The position numbers and the translations under genes were made by a program. A stretch of 64,000 nt of DNA from the NCBI GenBank assembly GCA_934201705.1, contig CAKPXF010000002.1, forward strand, positions 70,733-134,732, given 5' to 3'. The notes beneath the pieces are model-generated. The model was not told the DNA's origin and did no database searches. It was given only the letters and a program-made list of their open reading frames with translations. The first letter of the stretch is position 1. Every line of letters begins with the position of its first letter. Of this stretch, positions 54,868 through 63,286 are shown one piece after another. This DNA is from an uncultured Bacilli bacterium. GTDB taxonomy: Bacteria > Bacillota_I > Bacilli_A > RFN20 > CAG-631.

Positions 54868-55440
54868 TTAGTTTAACGTAAAATCCGATTTTTCTATTTC
54901 TGCGGCTTTTAAACCAATTTTTAAAACCATTTCTGAGAACTTTTTTGCAGTAATTTGGTAGTTTCCTTCAATCCAAGCGCCTAAAAGCCCAATGACACCG
55001 CTGACAATAAAAACATATTCATACTTTGCAAGCAATTGGTCAGTTGATTGTGAATCAATATGATACTTTCTAAGAACCGCATCAATAAGCCTTTGGGTAA
55101 ATGCTCTATTGTCAGCTTGCAAAATTAGAATACGAAACATCCGGTCATTGTCTTTAATGTATGTGAAAAACGATTCTAATATTTCAACAAATTGTTCGTC
55201 TGAAGTAATTTCACTTGGCATTGTAGATAAGACTGGAATTTGTTCCATTAAATCATTTTCTATATCATGACGTAAAATGATTGTATCTTCATAATACATA
55301 TAAAAAGTAGATCGATTTACATCTGCTACCTTGCAAATATCAGTAACAGAAATTTTTTCGGAAGGATTTGTCTCTAAAAGTTCAATATAGGCATCTTTAA
55401 TTAGTTTCTTTGTCATTCGTACACGTCTATTGTCAGTCAT
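54868..55440 (-). CDS. TetR/AcrR-family transcriptional repressor
   Basis: The 190-aa protein has an N-terminal helix-turn-helix (VTDICKVADVNRSTFYMYYED at about 24-44) and an all-helical ligand-binding domain (TetR_C type with LGAWIEGNYQITAKKF). AAAGGAGG lies before the ATG. It is divergent from the ABC exporter, and matching half-sites sit in both promoters, so it most likely represses itself and the exporter until a ligand binds. The inducer is unknown. Confidence 0.93.
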   Translation of the reverse strand: MTDNRRVRMTKKLIKDAYIELLETNPSEKISVTDICKVADVNRSTFYMYYEDTIILRHDIENDLMEQIPVLSTMPSEITSDEQFVEILESFFTYIKDNDRMFRILILQADNRAFTQRLIDAVLRKYHIDSQSTDQLLAKYEYVFIVSGVIGLLGAWIEGNYQITAKKFSEMVLKIGLKAAEIEKSDFTLN

Positions 55441-55465
55441 GGATGTATTTCCTCCTTTTTTTATG

Positions 55466-55494
55466 ATTTTATGTTAGATTTCCAACACTTTCAA
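55466..55494 (-). promoter_or_regulatory. Promoter of the TetR gene
   Basis: On the minus strand TTGAAA (55494-55489), a 17-bp spacer and TAAAAT (55471-55466). The spacer contains the half-site TGTTGGAAA. Confidence 0.75.
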
Positions 55495-55551
55495 CTTGTT
55501 TTGTTGGAAACATATCGTTTCTTTAAATACTGTTTGTTGACTTTCCAACAA
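55479..55551. promoter_or_regulatory. Three TTTCCAACA operator half-sites
   Basis: TTTCCAACA occurs at 55479-55487 and 55542-55550 on the plus strand, and as its complement at 55502-55510 (within TTGTTGGAAA). The first lies in the spacer of the TetR promoter, the third between the -35 and -10 of the exporter promoter, and the second between them in reverse orientation, forming an inverted pair with each. This is a good candidate binding site for the adjacent TetR protein. Confidence 0.75.
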
Positions 55552-55565
55552 TATGTTAATATGAT
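55537..55565 (+). promoter_or_regulatory. Promoter of the ABC/FtsX exporter operon
   Basis: TTGACT (55537-55542), a 17-bp spacer and TATGAT (55560-55565). The half-site at 55542-55550 overlaps the end of the -35 box. Confidence 0.8.
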
Positions 55566-55642
55566 TATAGTACTTGGAACTATTTAAGTCAATAGACATG
55601 TGAATAGTTCTAAATTAATTTTTGAATTCGGGAGGAACTTTT

Positions 55643-56344
55643 ATGGCATTTTTATCTTTATCAAATGTAAAAAAAGAATATCTTAGTGGCTCAGTGACTG
55701 TGTCTGCATTAGAAGATGTTTCCTTTGATTTAAATGAAGGTGAATTCGTCGTTATTCTTGGAGCGTCTGGAGCTGGGAAAACTACATTATTAAATTTGCT
55801 TGGTGGAATGGATAAGGTGACCGATGGTCATATCGAACTTGATGGCAAAAATATTACGTCATATAATAAGCGAGAATTAACTCTTTATCGTCGTTATGAT
55901 ATTGGATTTGTATTTCAATTTTATAATTTAATGCCTAATTTAACAGCTCTTGAAAATGTAGAGATTGCAACTGAAATGTGTGAGAACCATTTAGAACCAA
56001 TGAAAGTTCTTGAATCTGTTGGCCTTATTGATAGATTAAATAATTTTCCTTCAGAGCTTTCAGGTGGCGAACAGCAAAGAGTGTCTATTGCACGGGCAAT
56101 TGCTAAGAATCCTAAACTAATATTATGTGATGAGCCAACTGGCGCACTAGACTATTTGACTGGTAAGAAAATTCTAAAATTGCTATATTCTTTATCCCGA
56201 GAGCAAAAAAAACTTGTTATTATTGTTACACATAATGCTGCTTTGAAAGATATCGCTGATAAGGTAATACATATCAAAAATGGAAGAATTGATAGTGTGG
56301 AAGTTAATACACATCAAATTCCAGTGGAGGAGATTGAATGGTGA
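55643..56344 (+). CDS. ABC transporter ATPase, LolD/MacB type
   Basis: A protein of about 233 aa with Walker A GASGAGKTTLLN, Q-loop FVFQFYNLMPNLTA, signature LSGGEQQRVSIARA, Walker B LILCDEPTGALD and the switch His in VTHNAAL. This subgroup powers FtsX-type permeases that move lipids, peptides or antibiotics outward or act mechanically. GGGAGG lies before ATG 55643; a TTG at 55622 precedes that site and is rejected. It overlaps the permease gene by 7 bp. Confidence 0.95.
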   Translation: MAFLSLSNVKKEYLSGSVTVSALEDVSFDLNEGEFVVILGASGAGKTTLLNLLGGMDKVTDGHIELDGKNITSYNKRELTLYRRYDIGFVFQFYNLMPNLTALENVEIATEMCENHLEPMKVLESVGLIDRLNNFPSELSGGEQQRVSIARAIAKNPKLILCDEPTGALDYLTGKKILKLLYSLSREQKKLVIIVTHNAALKDIADKVIHIKNGRIDSVEVNTHQIPVEEIEW

Positions 56345-58200
56345 AAACATATTGCAAAACTATTAAGAGGATGTTACATCAACATTTTATTAGATTGTGT
56401 TCTTTGATTGGAGTTATTTTAATATCAATCGGTTTCATTTCAGGAATTGGCTCTCCAACTGATATGATACATGATAGCATTGAGAATTATTACAAAAATC
56501 AAAACGTCAGTGATTTTATTATTAAAAGTAAGACAGGCAGTTTTACTGATGAACAAATTTCTATTTCTAAGTTGCGCTATGGTGAAAAAAATGTGCATAC
56601 TGGACTATCACTAGATATACAAACTGATGTAAAGCGTTCTATGAGATTGTACTTCTTAGATTTTGAGGAGTGGAGTATTAATGTTCCAGAACTTGTTGAT
56701 GGAACAAAAGTGACTGATTATAATGGTAATTATGTTTATGCGGAGTGCTCTGATAATGTAATAAAAGGGTATCAAATCGGCGAAAAAGTAGAAATTGATC
56801 TTAAAAAAGCATTGTCTTTGCCAATAGAATATAAAATTTCGGTAACTGTACAAGGAATTGTCAAAAGCCCACTGACTTTTGGAAAGGACGGAGAGCCTAG
56901 CTATAACAACCCTGAAAATACAGAAACACCAGATAACATGGTAAAACTATCTAAACTGGATCTTCTTGATAATATCTTATATTTGCCGTTTTCTCTTTTA
57001 CCGGTACAAGTAAATGGTGATTTATATATTACATTACAAGATAGAAATTTATTTAAATCGCTTTCTAATGATTATAAGGAATATGTAGAAAAGGAAAAGG
57101 TAGAATTGACCACATTATTAGGAAACGACATTAAAATCTTAACATTGTATGATAACTATAGTTTTAAATCTATACTATCTAGTGCCGATAAGGTGCGTGG
57201 TATTGGCAATATTTTGATGTTAATATTTATTGCTGTTTCGTTGCTTGTTGTTCTTTCATCAATGATGAGATTAATGGAGGAAGAACGTGCTCAGATTGCC
57301 TGTTTAAAAACGATAGGTTATTTTCCATCAATGATTGTTATAAAATATATCTTGTTTGCACTAGTTGCATTAGTTGTTGGTTGTGGTGTTGGATTTTTCG
57401 TCGGCTATGGTGTTTCATGGCTGATGTGCTATGTGTTTAGTTATGGCTATGACATGCCACCAATATCTATCGTGGTAAAGCCTATTTATTATTTTCTATC
57501 AATTGGCGTTATTAGTATCATTACATTAATTGCAATCTTTATTCTTGGTATGCACATGACTGATGACTCACCTGCAAATTTATTGAGACAAAAGCCACCC
57601 AAAAAAGGAAAACGTGTGATTTTAGAAAATATTCCCTTTATATGGAATAAGTTGTCATTTAAATATAAATCATCTTTGAGGAATGTTCTTCGTTACAAAA
57701 TGCGTTTCTTTATGATGTTAGTATCTGTTGCGGTATCTACTGGATTAGTTTTTGCTGGCTTAGCGCTTTTAGATATGTGTTTGTTTGATGATTTTGGCTC
57801 ACCATCAATTATCGGAATTTCGATTGTAGTTGTTGTGTTTGCTGGCCTTTTGACAGCTGTCGTCATTAATACGCTAACAACTATCAATATTAGTGAGCGA
57901 AATAGAGAAATTGCTACACTAATGGTACTTGGCTACCTTGATAGTGAAGTGTGTGGGTATATTTATCGTGAAATTTATATAAGTACTTTGATTGGTATTC
58001 TTTTTGGCTATCCAACAGGAATAGGACTTGCAACATTAATTTTCAAAACTATTGGCTTTGGTACAGTCAGTGGCGTAAGTTGGTTTATGTGGTTATTTAC
58101 TCCACTTATTGTTTTTGGATTTACAATCATTGTCACTTTACTTTTAAGGCCAAAGATTATAAAAACGAAAATGAATGAAAGTTTAAAGGCTATTGATTAA
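56338..58200 (+). CDS. FtsX-like ABC permease
   Basis: The 620-aa protein has an N-terminal membrane helix (about 18-38), then a MacB-like extracellular domain (about 40-300). Three helices form the first FtsX domain (about 305-420, with RLMEEERAQIACLKTIGYFPSMI). A basic linker leads to a second FtsX domain with four helices (ISERNREIATLMVLGYLDSEV). The paired architecture indicates one polypeptide acting with two ATPases. CGN arginine codons seem more frequent than in the housekeeping genes, hinting at later acquisition. The substrate may be an antimicrobial compound, by analogy with TetR-controlled pairs. Confidence 0.92.
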   Translation: MVKTYCKTIKRMLHQHFIRLCSLIGVILISIGFISGIGSPTDMIHDSIENYYKNQNVSDFIIKSKTGSFTDEQISISKLRYGEKNVHTGLSLDIQTDVKRSMRLYFLDFEEWSINVPELVDGTKVTDYNGNYVYAECSDNVIKGYQIGEKVEIDLKKALSLPIEYKISVTVQGIVKSPLTFGKDGEPSYNNPENTETPDNMVKLSKLDLLDNILYLPFSLLPVQVNGDLYITLQDRNLFKSLSNDYKEYVEKEKVELTTLLGNDIKILTLYDNYSFKSILSSADKVRGIGNILMLIFIAVSLLVVLSSMMRLMEEERAQIACLKTIGYFPSMIVIKYILFALVALVVGCGVGFFVGYGVSWLMCYVFSYGYDMPPISIVVKPIYYFLSIGVISIITLIAIFILGMHMTDDSPANLLRQKPPKKGKRVILENIPFIWNKLSFKYKSSLRNVLRYKMRFFMMLVSVAVSTGLVFAGLALLDMCLFDDFGSPSIIGISIVVVVFAGLLTAVVINTLTTINISERNREIATLMVLGYLDSEVCGYIYREIYISTLIGILFGYPTGIGLATLIFKTIGFGTVSGVSWFMWLFTPLIVFGFTIIVTLLLRPKIIKTKMNESLKAID

Positions 58201-58236
58201 TATTTTATTACAATTTTAAGAGTAACCCCAATAAAT

Positions 58237-58884
58237 ATATGAATTAAGGAAACATTAAGAAGCAAAAAATATAAAGGTAGTACTTTACTTTAAAAGGAAT
58301 ACACTATAGACTTCTTAACAAAGAAGCTTAAAAATAATAAAGGTTAAGTCGCATAGTATTATGTTTAAATAGTCATCCTGCAATAATTAATCCTAAAGAG
58401 TGGGAACTAGTTCAAGAAAAATTAGGATTTAGAGATTTATTACCTTTTAGAATGCGTAATGATAAAGTGTTTAGTGGTTGAATTAATTGATAATTTAAAA
58501 ATAATAAAGAAACAATTAATAGATAAAGGCTTATTAAAAGAAATCATGTCTAAAAAGAATGAAATGATTGTATTATCCGAATTATTTAATAAACATATTA
58601 TGGACCATGCATCTAAAGAATCTAATTTAAAAGAATATATATCTACATATGTTGATTTAACAATTAAGTTTATAAATACACTAAATTAGTTGAAAAGGAA
58701 GTTATACGCCATAGAAAAGAAATAAGACTTGAAGTTTTTATTGATGAATTATCTAAATGCAATAAACTTAATTTAGAATTCAATGATAGATTATTTAATT
58801 TAACAATAGATAAAATAAAAGTTTATAACTATAACCACCTAGAATATAATTTTAAAGATGGTTCTATTATAAACATTAATATTT
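58237..58884 (+). pseudogene. Decayed large serine recombinase (C-terminal half)
   Basis: Between stop codons the frame still reads KYKGSTLL, KEYTIDFLTKKLKNNKG, YYV and then HPAIINPKEWELVQEKLG, the recombinase domain that follows the resolvase core in large serine integrases. A later open stretch (58690-58884) ends EFNDRLFNLTIDKIKVYNY and YNFKDGSIINI, the usual C-terminus of these enzymes. The catalytic N-terminal domain and the zinc ribbon are gone. Stops and a deletion inside prove it inactive. A 76-codon frame at 58459-58689 lies inside it and is not treated as a gene. Confidence 0.85.
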
Positions 58885-58885
58885 G

Positions 58886-58915
58886 ATGCCCTAGTTAGTA
58901 GCTAGGGTATTTTTT
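58886..58915 (+). terminator. Terminator after the recombinase remnant
   Basis: ATGCCCTAG (58886-58894) pairs with CTAGGGTAT (58902-58910; one G-U) and is followed by T5. Confidence 0.85.
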
Positions 58916-58926
58916 ATAATAAAATT

Positions 58927-58985
58927 AAAAAGACTCACCACCTTTAGAAATTAATCTATTTGCAGTGAGTCTTTTTTTTATTATC
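58927..58985. terminator. Bidirectional terminator at the end of the toxin-immunity cluster
   Basis: AAAAGACTCAC (58928-58938) pairs with GTGAGTCTTTT (58975-58985) across a 36-base loop, with T runs on both strands. On the minus strand it covers the stop of the DUF4926-like gene. Confidence 0.7.
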
Positions 58986-59180
58986 TTTATGTTCAGAATA
59001 CTTCCAATAAACCTCTAGATAATCACCTGTAATTGTATATACATCAATTGTCTCGTGGTTCTCATCGAAAAATTCTACTTCAAAGTCATTTTCAGTATAT
59101 TTTAATACTATAGTTCCCCTTGTTCCAACTTTCAAATCTTCAAACGGTTTTATTAGTTTTACACAATCTAGTTCTTCCAT
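58956..59180 (-). CDS. DUF4926-like small protein
   Basis: A 74-aa protein with LIKPFEDLKVGTRGTIVLKY, EVEFFDENHETIDVYTI and GDYLEV, matching the pattern of DUF4926, a small SH3-like barrel family often found near polymorphic toxins. AAAGGAA lies before the ATG. It is 11 bp downstream of the probable immunity gene. Role unknown; a second immunity or accessory function is inferred from position. Confidence 0.75.
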   Translation of the reverse strand: MEELDCVKLIKPFEDLKVGTRGTIVLKYTENDFEVEFFDENHETIDVYTITGDYLEVYWKYSEHKDNKKKTHCK

Positions 59181-59191
59181 AATAAATTCCT

Positions 59192-59530
59192 TTATAATTC
59201 TTCAAGTTCTTTTGTAGCCAAATCTTCAACATAAAACGTGCCATCATTTATTTCTTCAAGTCTAGCTTTAATCTTTGCAAGCAATTCAAGAATTTCTTTT
59301 TTATTCTTCTTTGCAGTTTCTTTATTAAATGTACATGGTTGATTGTCAGTATCAAACTCATAGCATTCAGAATACAATTCAGAACATCTTAAATTAAGTT
59401 TAGGAAGTACTTTATCATCATCGATGACGTCTATACCAGTTAAAGGTTCGCCAGTTTCAACATCACTAGTCCAAATAGGGCCTTGTAAATAATCAAACAT
59501 TAATTTTACTTTTTCTTTTTGATTCATCAT
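59192..59530 (-). CDS. Probable immunity protein for the adjacent BECR toxin
   Basis: An acidic 112-aa protein (FDYLQGPIWTSDVETGEPLTGIDVIDDD, ELYSECYEFD, RLEEINDGTFYVEDLATKEL). I recall this pattern from immunity genes placed after RHS/YD toxin tips, without a settled family name. Its ATG overlaps the toxin stop by 4 bp, and GAGG eight bases upstream gives the ribosome site. Acidic composition and tight coupling to the toxin support an inhibitor role. Confidence 0.7.
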   Translation of the reverse strand: MMNQKEKVKLMFDYLQGPIWTSDVETGEPLTGIDVIDDDKVLPKLNLRCSELYSECYEFDTDNQPCTFNKETAKKNKKEILELLAKIKARLEEINDGTFYVEDLATKELEEL

Positions 59531-59910
59531 TTTTTATACCTCGCTTTCAATTTAATAGCTTCTTTTTCTTTTATAGGGTATGCAGATACCATAAAACCAT
59601 TTGTGCCTACACCAGTTAACAAATAATATTTACCATTGTGTGAATATAGTTTTTCTATTCCTTCGTGATTTCCTCTTTTAGTTAATCGTGAATATTCTAT
59701 ATTCCCATTAGTAACGATATTATTTATATGATTAGCAATATTTTCTTTAGAAACATTATGTTTTGCAGAAAAATCTTCAGAATGTTTTTTTAGGATATGA
59801 TTTAATCCTGCATTATCGTTTCCTTTCTCTAGCCAAATCATTTGTCCGCTTTTATCTTTTGTAACAAACAACACATCGTCCGCTAGATAGCGTTTCCTTT
59901 TGATGTGCAA
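59527..59910 (-). CDS. Orphan BECR-fold nuclease toxin tip, N-terminally truncated
   Basis: The core reads MIWLEKGNDNAGLNHILKKHSEDF, then KLYSHNGKYYLLTGVGTNGFMVSAYP, the arrangement of Barnase-EndoU-ColicinE5/D-RelE (BECR) nuclease tips with a His in the first motif and a C-terminal Ser. Such tips are normally the last 120-150 residues of a large secreted protein. Here the only start is a TTG without a ribosome site, and the sequence just upstream belongs to a different gene in another frame, so the delivery part has been lost. It may be silent. The immunity gene downstream is intact. Confidence 0.72.
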   Translation of the reverse strand: MHIKRKRYLADDVLFVTKDKSGQMIWLEKGNDNAGLNHILKKHSEDFSAKHNVSKENIANHINNIVTNGNIEYSRLTKRGNHEGIEKLYSHNGKYYLLTGVGTNGFMVSAYPIKEKEAIKLKARYKK

Positions 59911-60377
59911 TCATGACAACGTTAACACCAATATTTTTAATAATGTTTAAATATTTCCCCTCGGAAAATGATCTAGTTTCATCATCATCGTACCAAAGGT
60001 TTATTGTTATTAATATCAAATATTTCATTTTGTATTTTTTTTATTTTTTCTTCATCTGCATCATCAAATATCGTAATAATATGTAAAACTTTTTTATCAT
60101 AATTGACTGAAAATTCAACAGCAGGAAACACTTTTTTTATACTTCCCTTTCCTTCCTCCTTTTTAAGTCTTTTATATAAATTAAAATCAAAATTATCGTG
60201 ATCAGAAATTGAGCACATATTAATTTTTCTATCATTAAGATTTCCTATTAAAACATCAATATTTTCAATTTTAGATAAATCTACACAATCATCACTTTCT
60301 TTATGTTTAGATGCAAAAGAATGAATATGAAAATCAACTTTATTTCCACTATCTATAATTTTATCCATACTACCCAT
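59885..60377 (-). pseudogene. Frameshifted, truncated PHP-domain gene (TrlF-type N-terminus)
   Basis: The 130-codon open part holds a PHP phosphoesterase domain: DFHIHSFASKHK and SDHDNFDF carry metal ligands, then FPAVEFSVNYDKKVLHIITIFDD. It breaks at KPLV (about 59990). In the next frame the protein continues YDDDETRSFSEGKYLNIIKN and VVMIAHQKETLSSG, so one extra G is the cause. At about 59885 the homology stops where the toxin tip begins. Such N-termini belong to long PHP-ATPase proteins of the TrlF type; the ATPase part is missing. Confidence 0.75.
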
Positions 60378-60648
60378 CCTACTATTTTAATTTATAATTT
60401 GACAATATGATTAGCAACTCGTATGTGAATATTAATATTATTGTTACATTTTTAATTTATGCCATTTAAACTTTTATCCATTATGTAAATTTAAACAAAT
60501 ATGTAATAATTCTTTTCTTTATTTGCATTACATTTATTAACTTGAAAAGTAATACTTGCTGAATAATTATATCATAATTAATAGAAAAAAGTCGATTTTT
60601 ACTTTTCAAAATTAGATTTAATAAATAAAAAGCCCAATTTTCATTAGA
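60378..60648. other. AT-rich gap without a gene
   Basis: About 270 bp between the PHP-gene remnant and the second recombinase remnant. I see no open frame, hairpin or clear promoter. It should contain the promoter of the broken PHP gene, but no well-spaced boxes stand out. Confidence 0.5.
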
Positions 60649-61261
60649 CTATTTTATTGCTTTTTCTAAAATTATTCCACCTTTTAACATGATTTGAAGT
60701 GTTTTATCAGGTATTACTCTAATTCTTTCAATTAATGCTCTTACCATGATTTCATCATATTGCAGAGGTTAATTTTTATAATTAAGTAATATTTTTTTGA
60801 TTCGTTCTACTTTAGCGTTTACTGATTCTTTCATCATTATTTTGGATTGTTCTAATATGAGTTGTTCACGTAGAACTTTAATTTGTTCAGTAATATTTTT
60901 TATTTCCTGAGTGATTCTAAATTTATCGCCTTCAGTATCAATTTTAAGTTTTATTGTTTCATCTCTTAATTTATCTAGTTCTTTGATTTGACGTTCAATC
61001 GCATAAATATCTGTATTTGCATCTTTTCATGTAATTATTGATTCTAGATTAGACATCATAATTGAAATGAAATCATCTTGATGTTCGATAACCTGGCTAA
61101 TTGCTTTGTAAATTTATTGTTGTAATTCTTCTTTGAGTATTATAGATTTATTGAAATATTTTTTCTATGCTCTACTCTACTTAAACATTAACATCTTTTA
61201 ATTTCGTAATTTTTCTTTTATATGGTATTCACAACAACCACATACTAATATACCTGTTAGT
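60649..61261 (-). pseudogene. Decayed second large serine recombinase (C-terminal half)
   Basis: Reading leftward, the first recognisable piece is LTGILVCGCCEYHIKEKLRN, part of a zinc ribbon. Then, in shifting frames, come DIYAIERQIKELDKLRDETI, the coiled coil EIKNITEQIKVLREQLILEQ, and the tail YDEIMVRALIERIRVIPDKTLQIMLKGG, ending at a TAG at 60649-60651. This is the C-terminal layout of large serine recombinases. Several frameshifts and stops disable it, and the catalytic domain is absent. It faces the plus-strand remnant at 58.2-58.9 kb. Confidence 0.82.
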
Positions 61262-62008
61262 AAATATAAACTTTATAAAAAATTTTTCCAATTTATTTTT
61301 GGAAAGATAAAATCGAATATAGATTCTTTCTTTATTAATATTTAATTTTTAATTCTTCTTTGATTTACATAAAAAATGATGTAAACATCCATGTTGAATA
61401 TTATACAACAAGCAAAAAAAGATGTTGCATTTGGTGCAACATCTTTAAAAGACACAATGTTATTCTTAAAAACATTATAGGAAACTATAAAGTTTTAAAA
61501 GATTTTACCCTTATTATCTTTTGTGAACAACATAATTGACAACTAATTTAAGAAAGTGCTCAAAAATAACGTTTTATATGTTGCAAAATTTATTTAAAAT
61601 GGGGCAGGATAAGGAAAATGCAACAATCTCATTTTCGACTCTCTAACAAATGGGAAACCCATTTTTACTTTCAATATGGTAAATTTTTAATAAAAACTAA
61701 CTTGTACTTTCTTTTGTATGATACTTTCTATTTTTGGTATTTCTTTATATTGAATAATATATTACAACTTTCCTTTTTCTCTTTAAAAACAAAAAAACCT
61801 ACATTAGTAATGTATGAAGTATAAAATATTTTTTATTTTTACATAAAGAAAAAGGATATAAAGTTTTCACTCTATATCCTAAATTTGATTATTCATTTTC
61901 CACAAAATTTAATTTCAAAACAATTGTATCTTTTATAGATATATCATTTTAATATGTTATCAATTTCTAAATTTTACATATCTATAAAGCAATATTTACT
62001 CATTACAA
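61262..62008. other. Gap of 750 bp with hairpins, no convincing gene
   Basis: Contains the strong hairpin at 61418-61446 and a weaker one at 61648-61664 (AAATGGG/CCCATTT, then TT). A 68-codon frame at 61618-61824 is Phe/Tyr-rich, lacks a clear ribosome site and runs through the second hairpin, so I do not call it. The rest is AT-rich without signals. Confidence 0.5.
61410..61446 (-). terminator. Strong hairpin, terminator-like on the minus strand
   Basis: A perfect 12-bp stem AAAGATGTTGCA (61418-61429) / TGCAACATCTTT (61435-61446), loop of 5. On the minus strand it ends in a run of T, so it would stop transcription coming from the toxin-immunity genes to the right. Confidence 0.65.
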
Positions 62009-62554
62009 TCAACCTTCTTCATTATTAATATGATTAAATGCAACTTTATTTTTTCTTTTATACGTTTTTAAAAATCTTTTCAGATCATTAGATATTTTTA
62101 TAAAGATTCCTTCCAAACAAGAATCATTTATTACTGCAAAAGTATCTTTGGCAAACTCAACAAGATTACCCGAAGAATTTATTTTACCAATATAAATAGT
62201 ATTTTTATTAATATCAACGTAGCATTTATCGGTAAAATCTTTATAATGACATCCACAACCTGACATAAATTCAATCATATCATCATTAAAAAACAATTCA
62301 CCATTTTGACTATTTAAAATATCTAAATCAGCCAATTCACATTCTAATTCATCGAAAAAGCCCGTAAAGGCAATACATCTTTTTGTTTTTGCATTCATTT
62401 CTAATGAATATCTCCAATTTCCAGCTAAAAGAACTGAGAAATTTATATCATCTGGGCGTGGTTCAAATAATAAAGATGTATCTGAAACCATTACTGGTTT
62501 TCCACTAAAATTTTTATATTTATCTTTATTTATATATTTATACCAAAATGTCAT
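62009..62554 (-). CDS. Unknown protein, probable immunity gene of the orphan tip upstream
   Basis: A protein of about 181 aa starting MTFWYKYINKDKYKNFSG. It has alternating beta-strands and acidic turns (FFDELECELADLDIL) and a Lys-rich end; a CGCHY motif lies in the middle. AGGAGGG six bases before ATG 62554 fixes the start. It follows the orphan tip gene by 11 bp. I do not recognise the family; the immunity role is inferred from the toxin-then-small-gene order. Confidence 0.6.
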   Translation of the reverse strand: MTFWYKYINKDKYKNFSGKPVMVSDTSLLFEPRPDDINFSVLLAGNWRYSLEMNAKTKRCIAFTGFFDELECELADLDILNSQNGELFFNDDMIEFMSGCGCHYKDFTDKCYVDINKNTIYIGKINSSGNLVEFAKDTFAVINDSCLEGIFIKISNDLKRFLKTYKRKNKVAFNHINNEEG

Positions 62555-62565
62555 TGTATCCCTCC

Positions 62566-62754
62566 TTAAAATCCACAACCGAAATGCCAAATTTTTTTTA
62601 AATCTTCATTAACACCTAATCGCCAAAGCTTTTCTTCACCTCCATTTATTGAACCATCAATAGTGAAAACATAGCCAAATCCTTTTTCATCTAAACTCAT
62701 TTTTCCATATTTCACTATTTCCTGAAATTGTTCCAAATGAGAATGAAACCACAT
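62566..62754 (-). CDS. Short orphan toxin-tip fragment
   Basis: A 62-aa frame: WFHSHLEQFQEIVKYGKMSLD, then GSINGGEEKLWRLGVNEDLKKIWHFGCGF. The end resembles the final strand of a toxin tip from an RHS or YD-repeat protein, with no delivery region. A TAA lies directly before the ATG in frame, and AGAGG is 12 bases upstream, so it could be translated but is probably a residue of an older tip. The family is uncertain. Confidence 0.5.
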   Translation of the reverse strand: MWFHSHLEQFQEIVKYGKMSLDEKGFGYVFTIDGSINGGEEKLWRLGVNEDLKKIWHFGCGF

Positions 62755-62786
62755 TTAGAACACTAACCTCTAAATCAATATTACCA

Positions 62787-63272
62787 CTATTTTTCAATTT
62801 CAATGCATAAATTTGGTATATAACATACATTATGCTTTCTCGATACTCTTTCTAATTCATTATAAAACGTAAGAATAAATTCTGAACTTTTAATTTTTTT
62901 GATAGTATCAAACTCGCTTAAGGCATACATATGTTGGGTTGCCAAATAAAGTATTATTTTTTTTATTTCATATTTTTCAAAAAAGAGTTTTATAATTTCA
63001 TCTAATACTTCATATTTTTTTTGAATAACTTCTAATGAAATTTCATGTGGCTGACATAACAACTCCATACACTCATAATCATCTGGTGCATCAGTTAAAG
63101 AAAAATAATTTTGTTTAAGACCTAACTCATTTAGTATATATTCATATGATTTATACTTGTGATTTATCATAACACCTATATTTTTGGTTCTACAATATTT
63201 TACTATGAACTCTTCAAAATCTTCATTTGTATGATTCCAACCTTTTATTATAAATAAATTCATTGCACTCAT
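62787..63272 (-). CDS. Probable immunity protein of the RHS toxin
   Basis: A 161-aa soluble protein (MSAMNLFIIKGWNHTNEDFEEFIVKY...), alpha/beta by pattern, with a run of acidic residues (DAPDDYECMELL). AAAGGAG nine bases upstream supports ATG 63272, which lies 14 bp after the RHS stop; a Met 14 codons earlier would overlap the toxin. Not a family I know. Position immediately behind the RHS tip is the basis for the immunity call. Confidence 0.6.
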   Translation of the reverse strand: MSAMNLFIIKGWNHTNEDFEEFIVKYCRTKNIGVMINHKYKSYEYILNELGLKQNYFSLTDAPDDYECMELLCQPHEISLEVIQKKYEVLDEIIKLFFEKYEIKKIILYLATQHMYALSEFDTIKKIKSSEFILTFYNELERVSRKHNVCYIPNLCIEIEK

Positions 63273-63286
63273 TTTTATTTTCTCCT

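Noticed and set aside
58459..58689. 76-codon frame with an apparent start
   Set aside because: It lies inside the decayed serine recombinase and is best read as part of that remnant.
61618..61824. 68-codon plus-strand frame
   Set aside because: Phe/Tyr-rich, no clear ribosome site, runs through a hairpin, and no recognisable motif.
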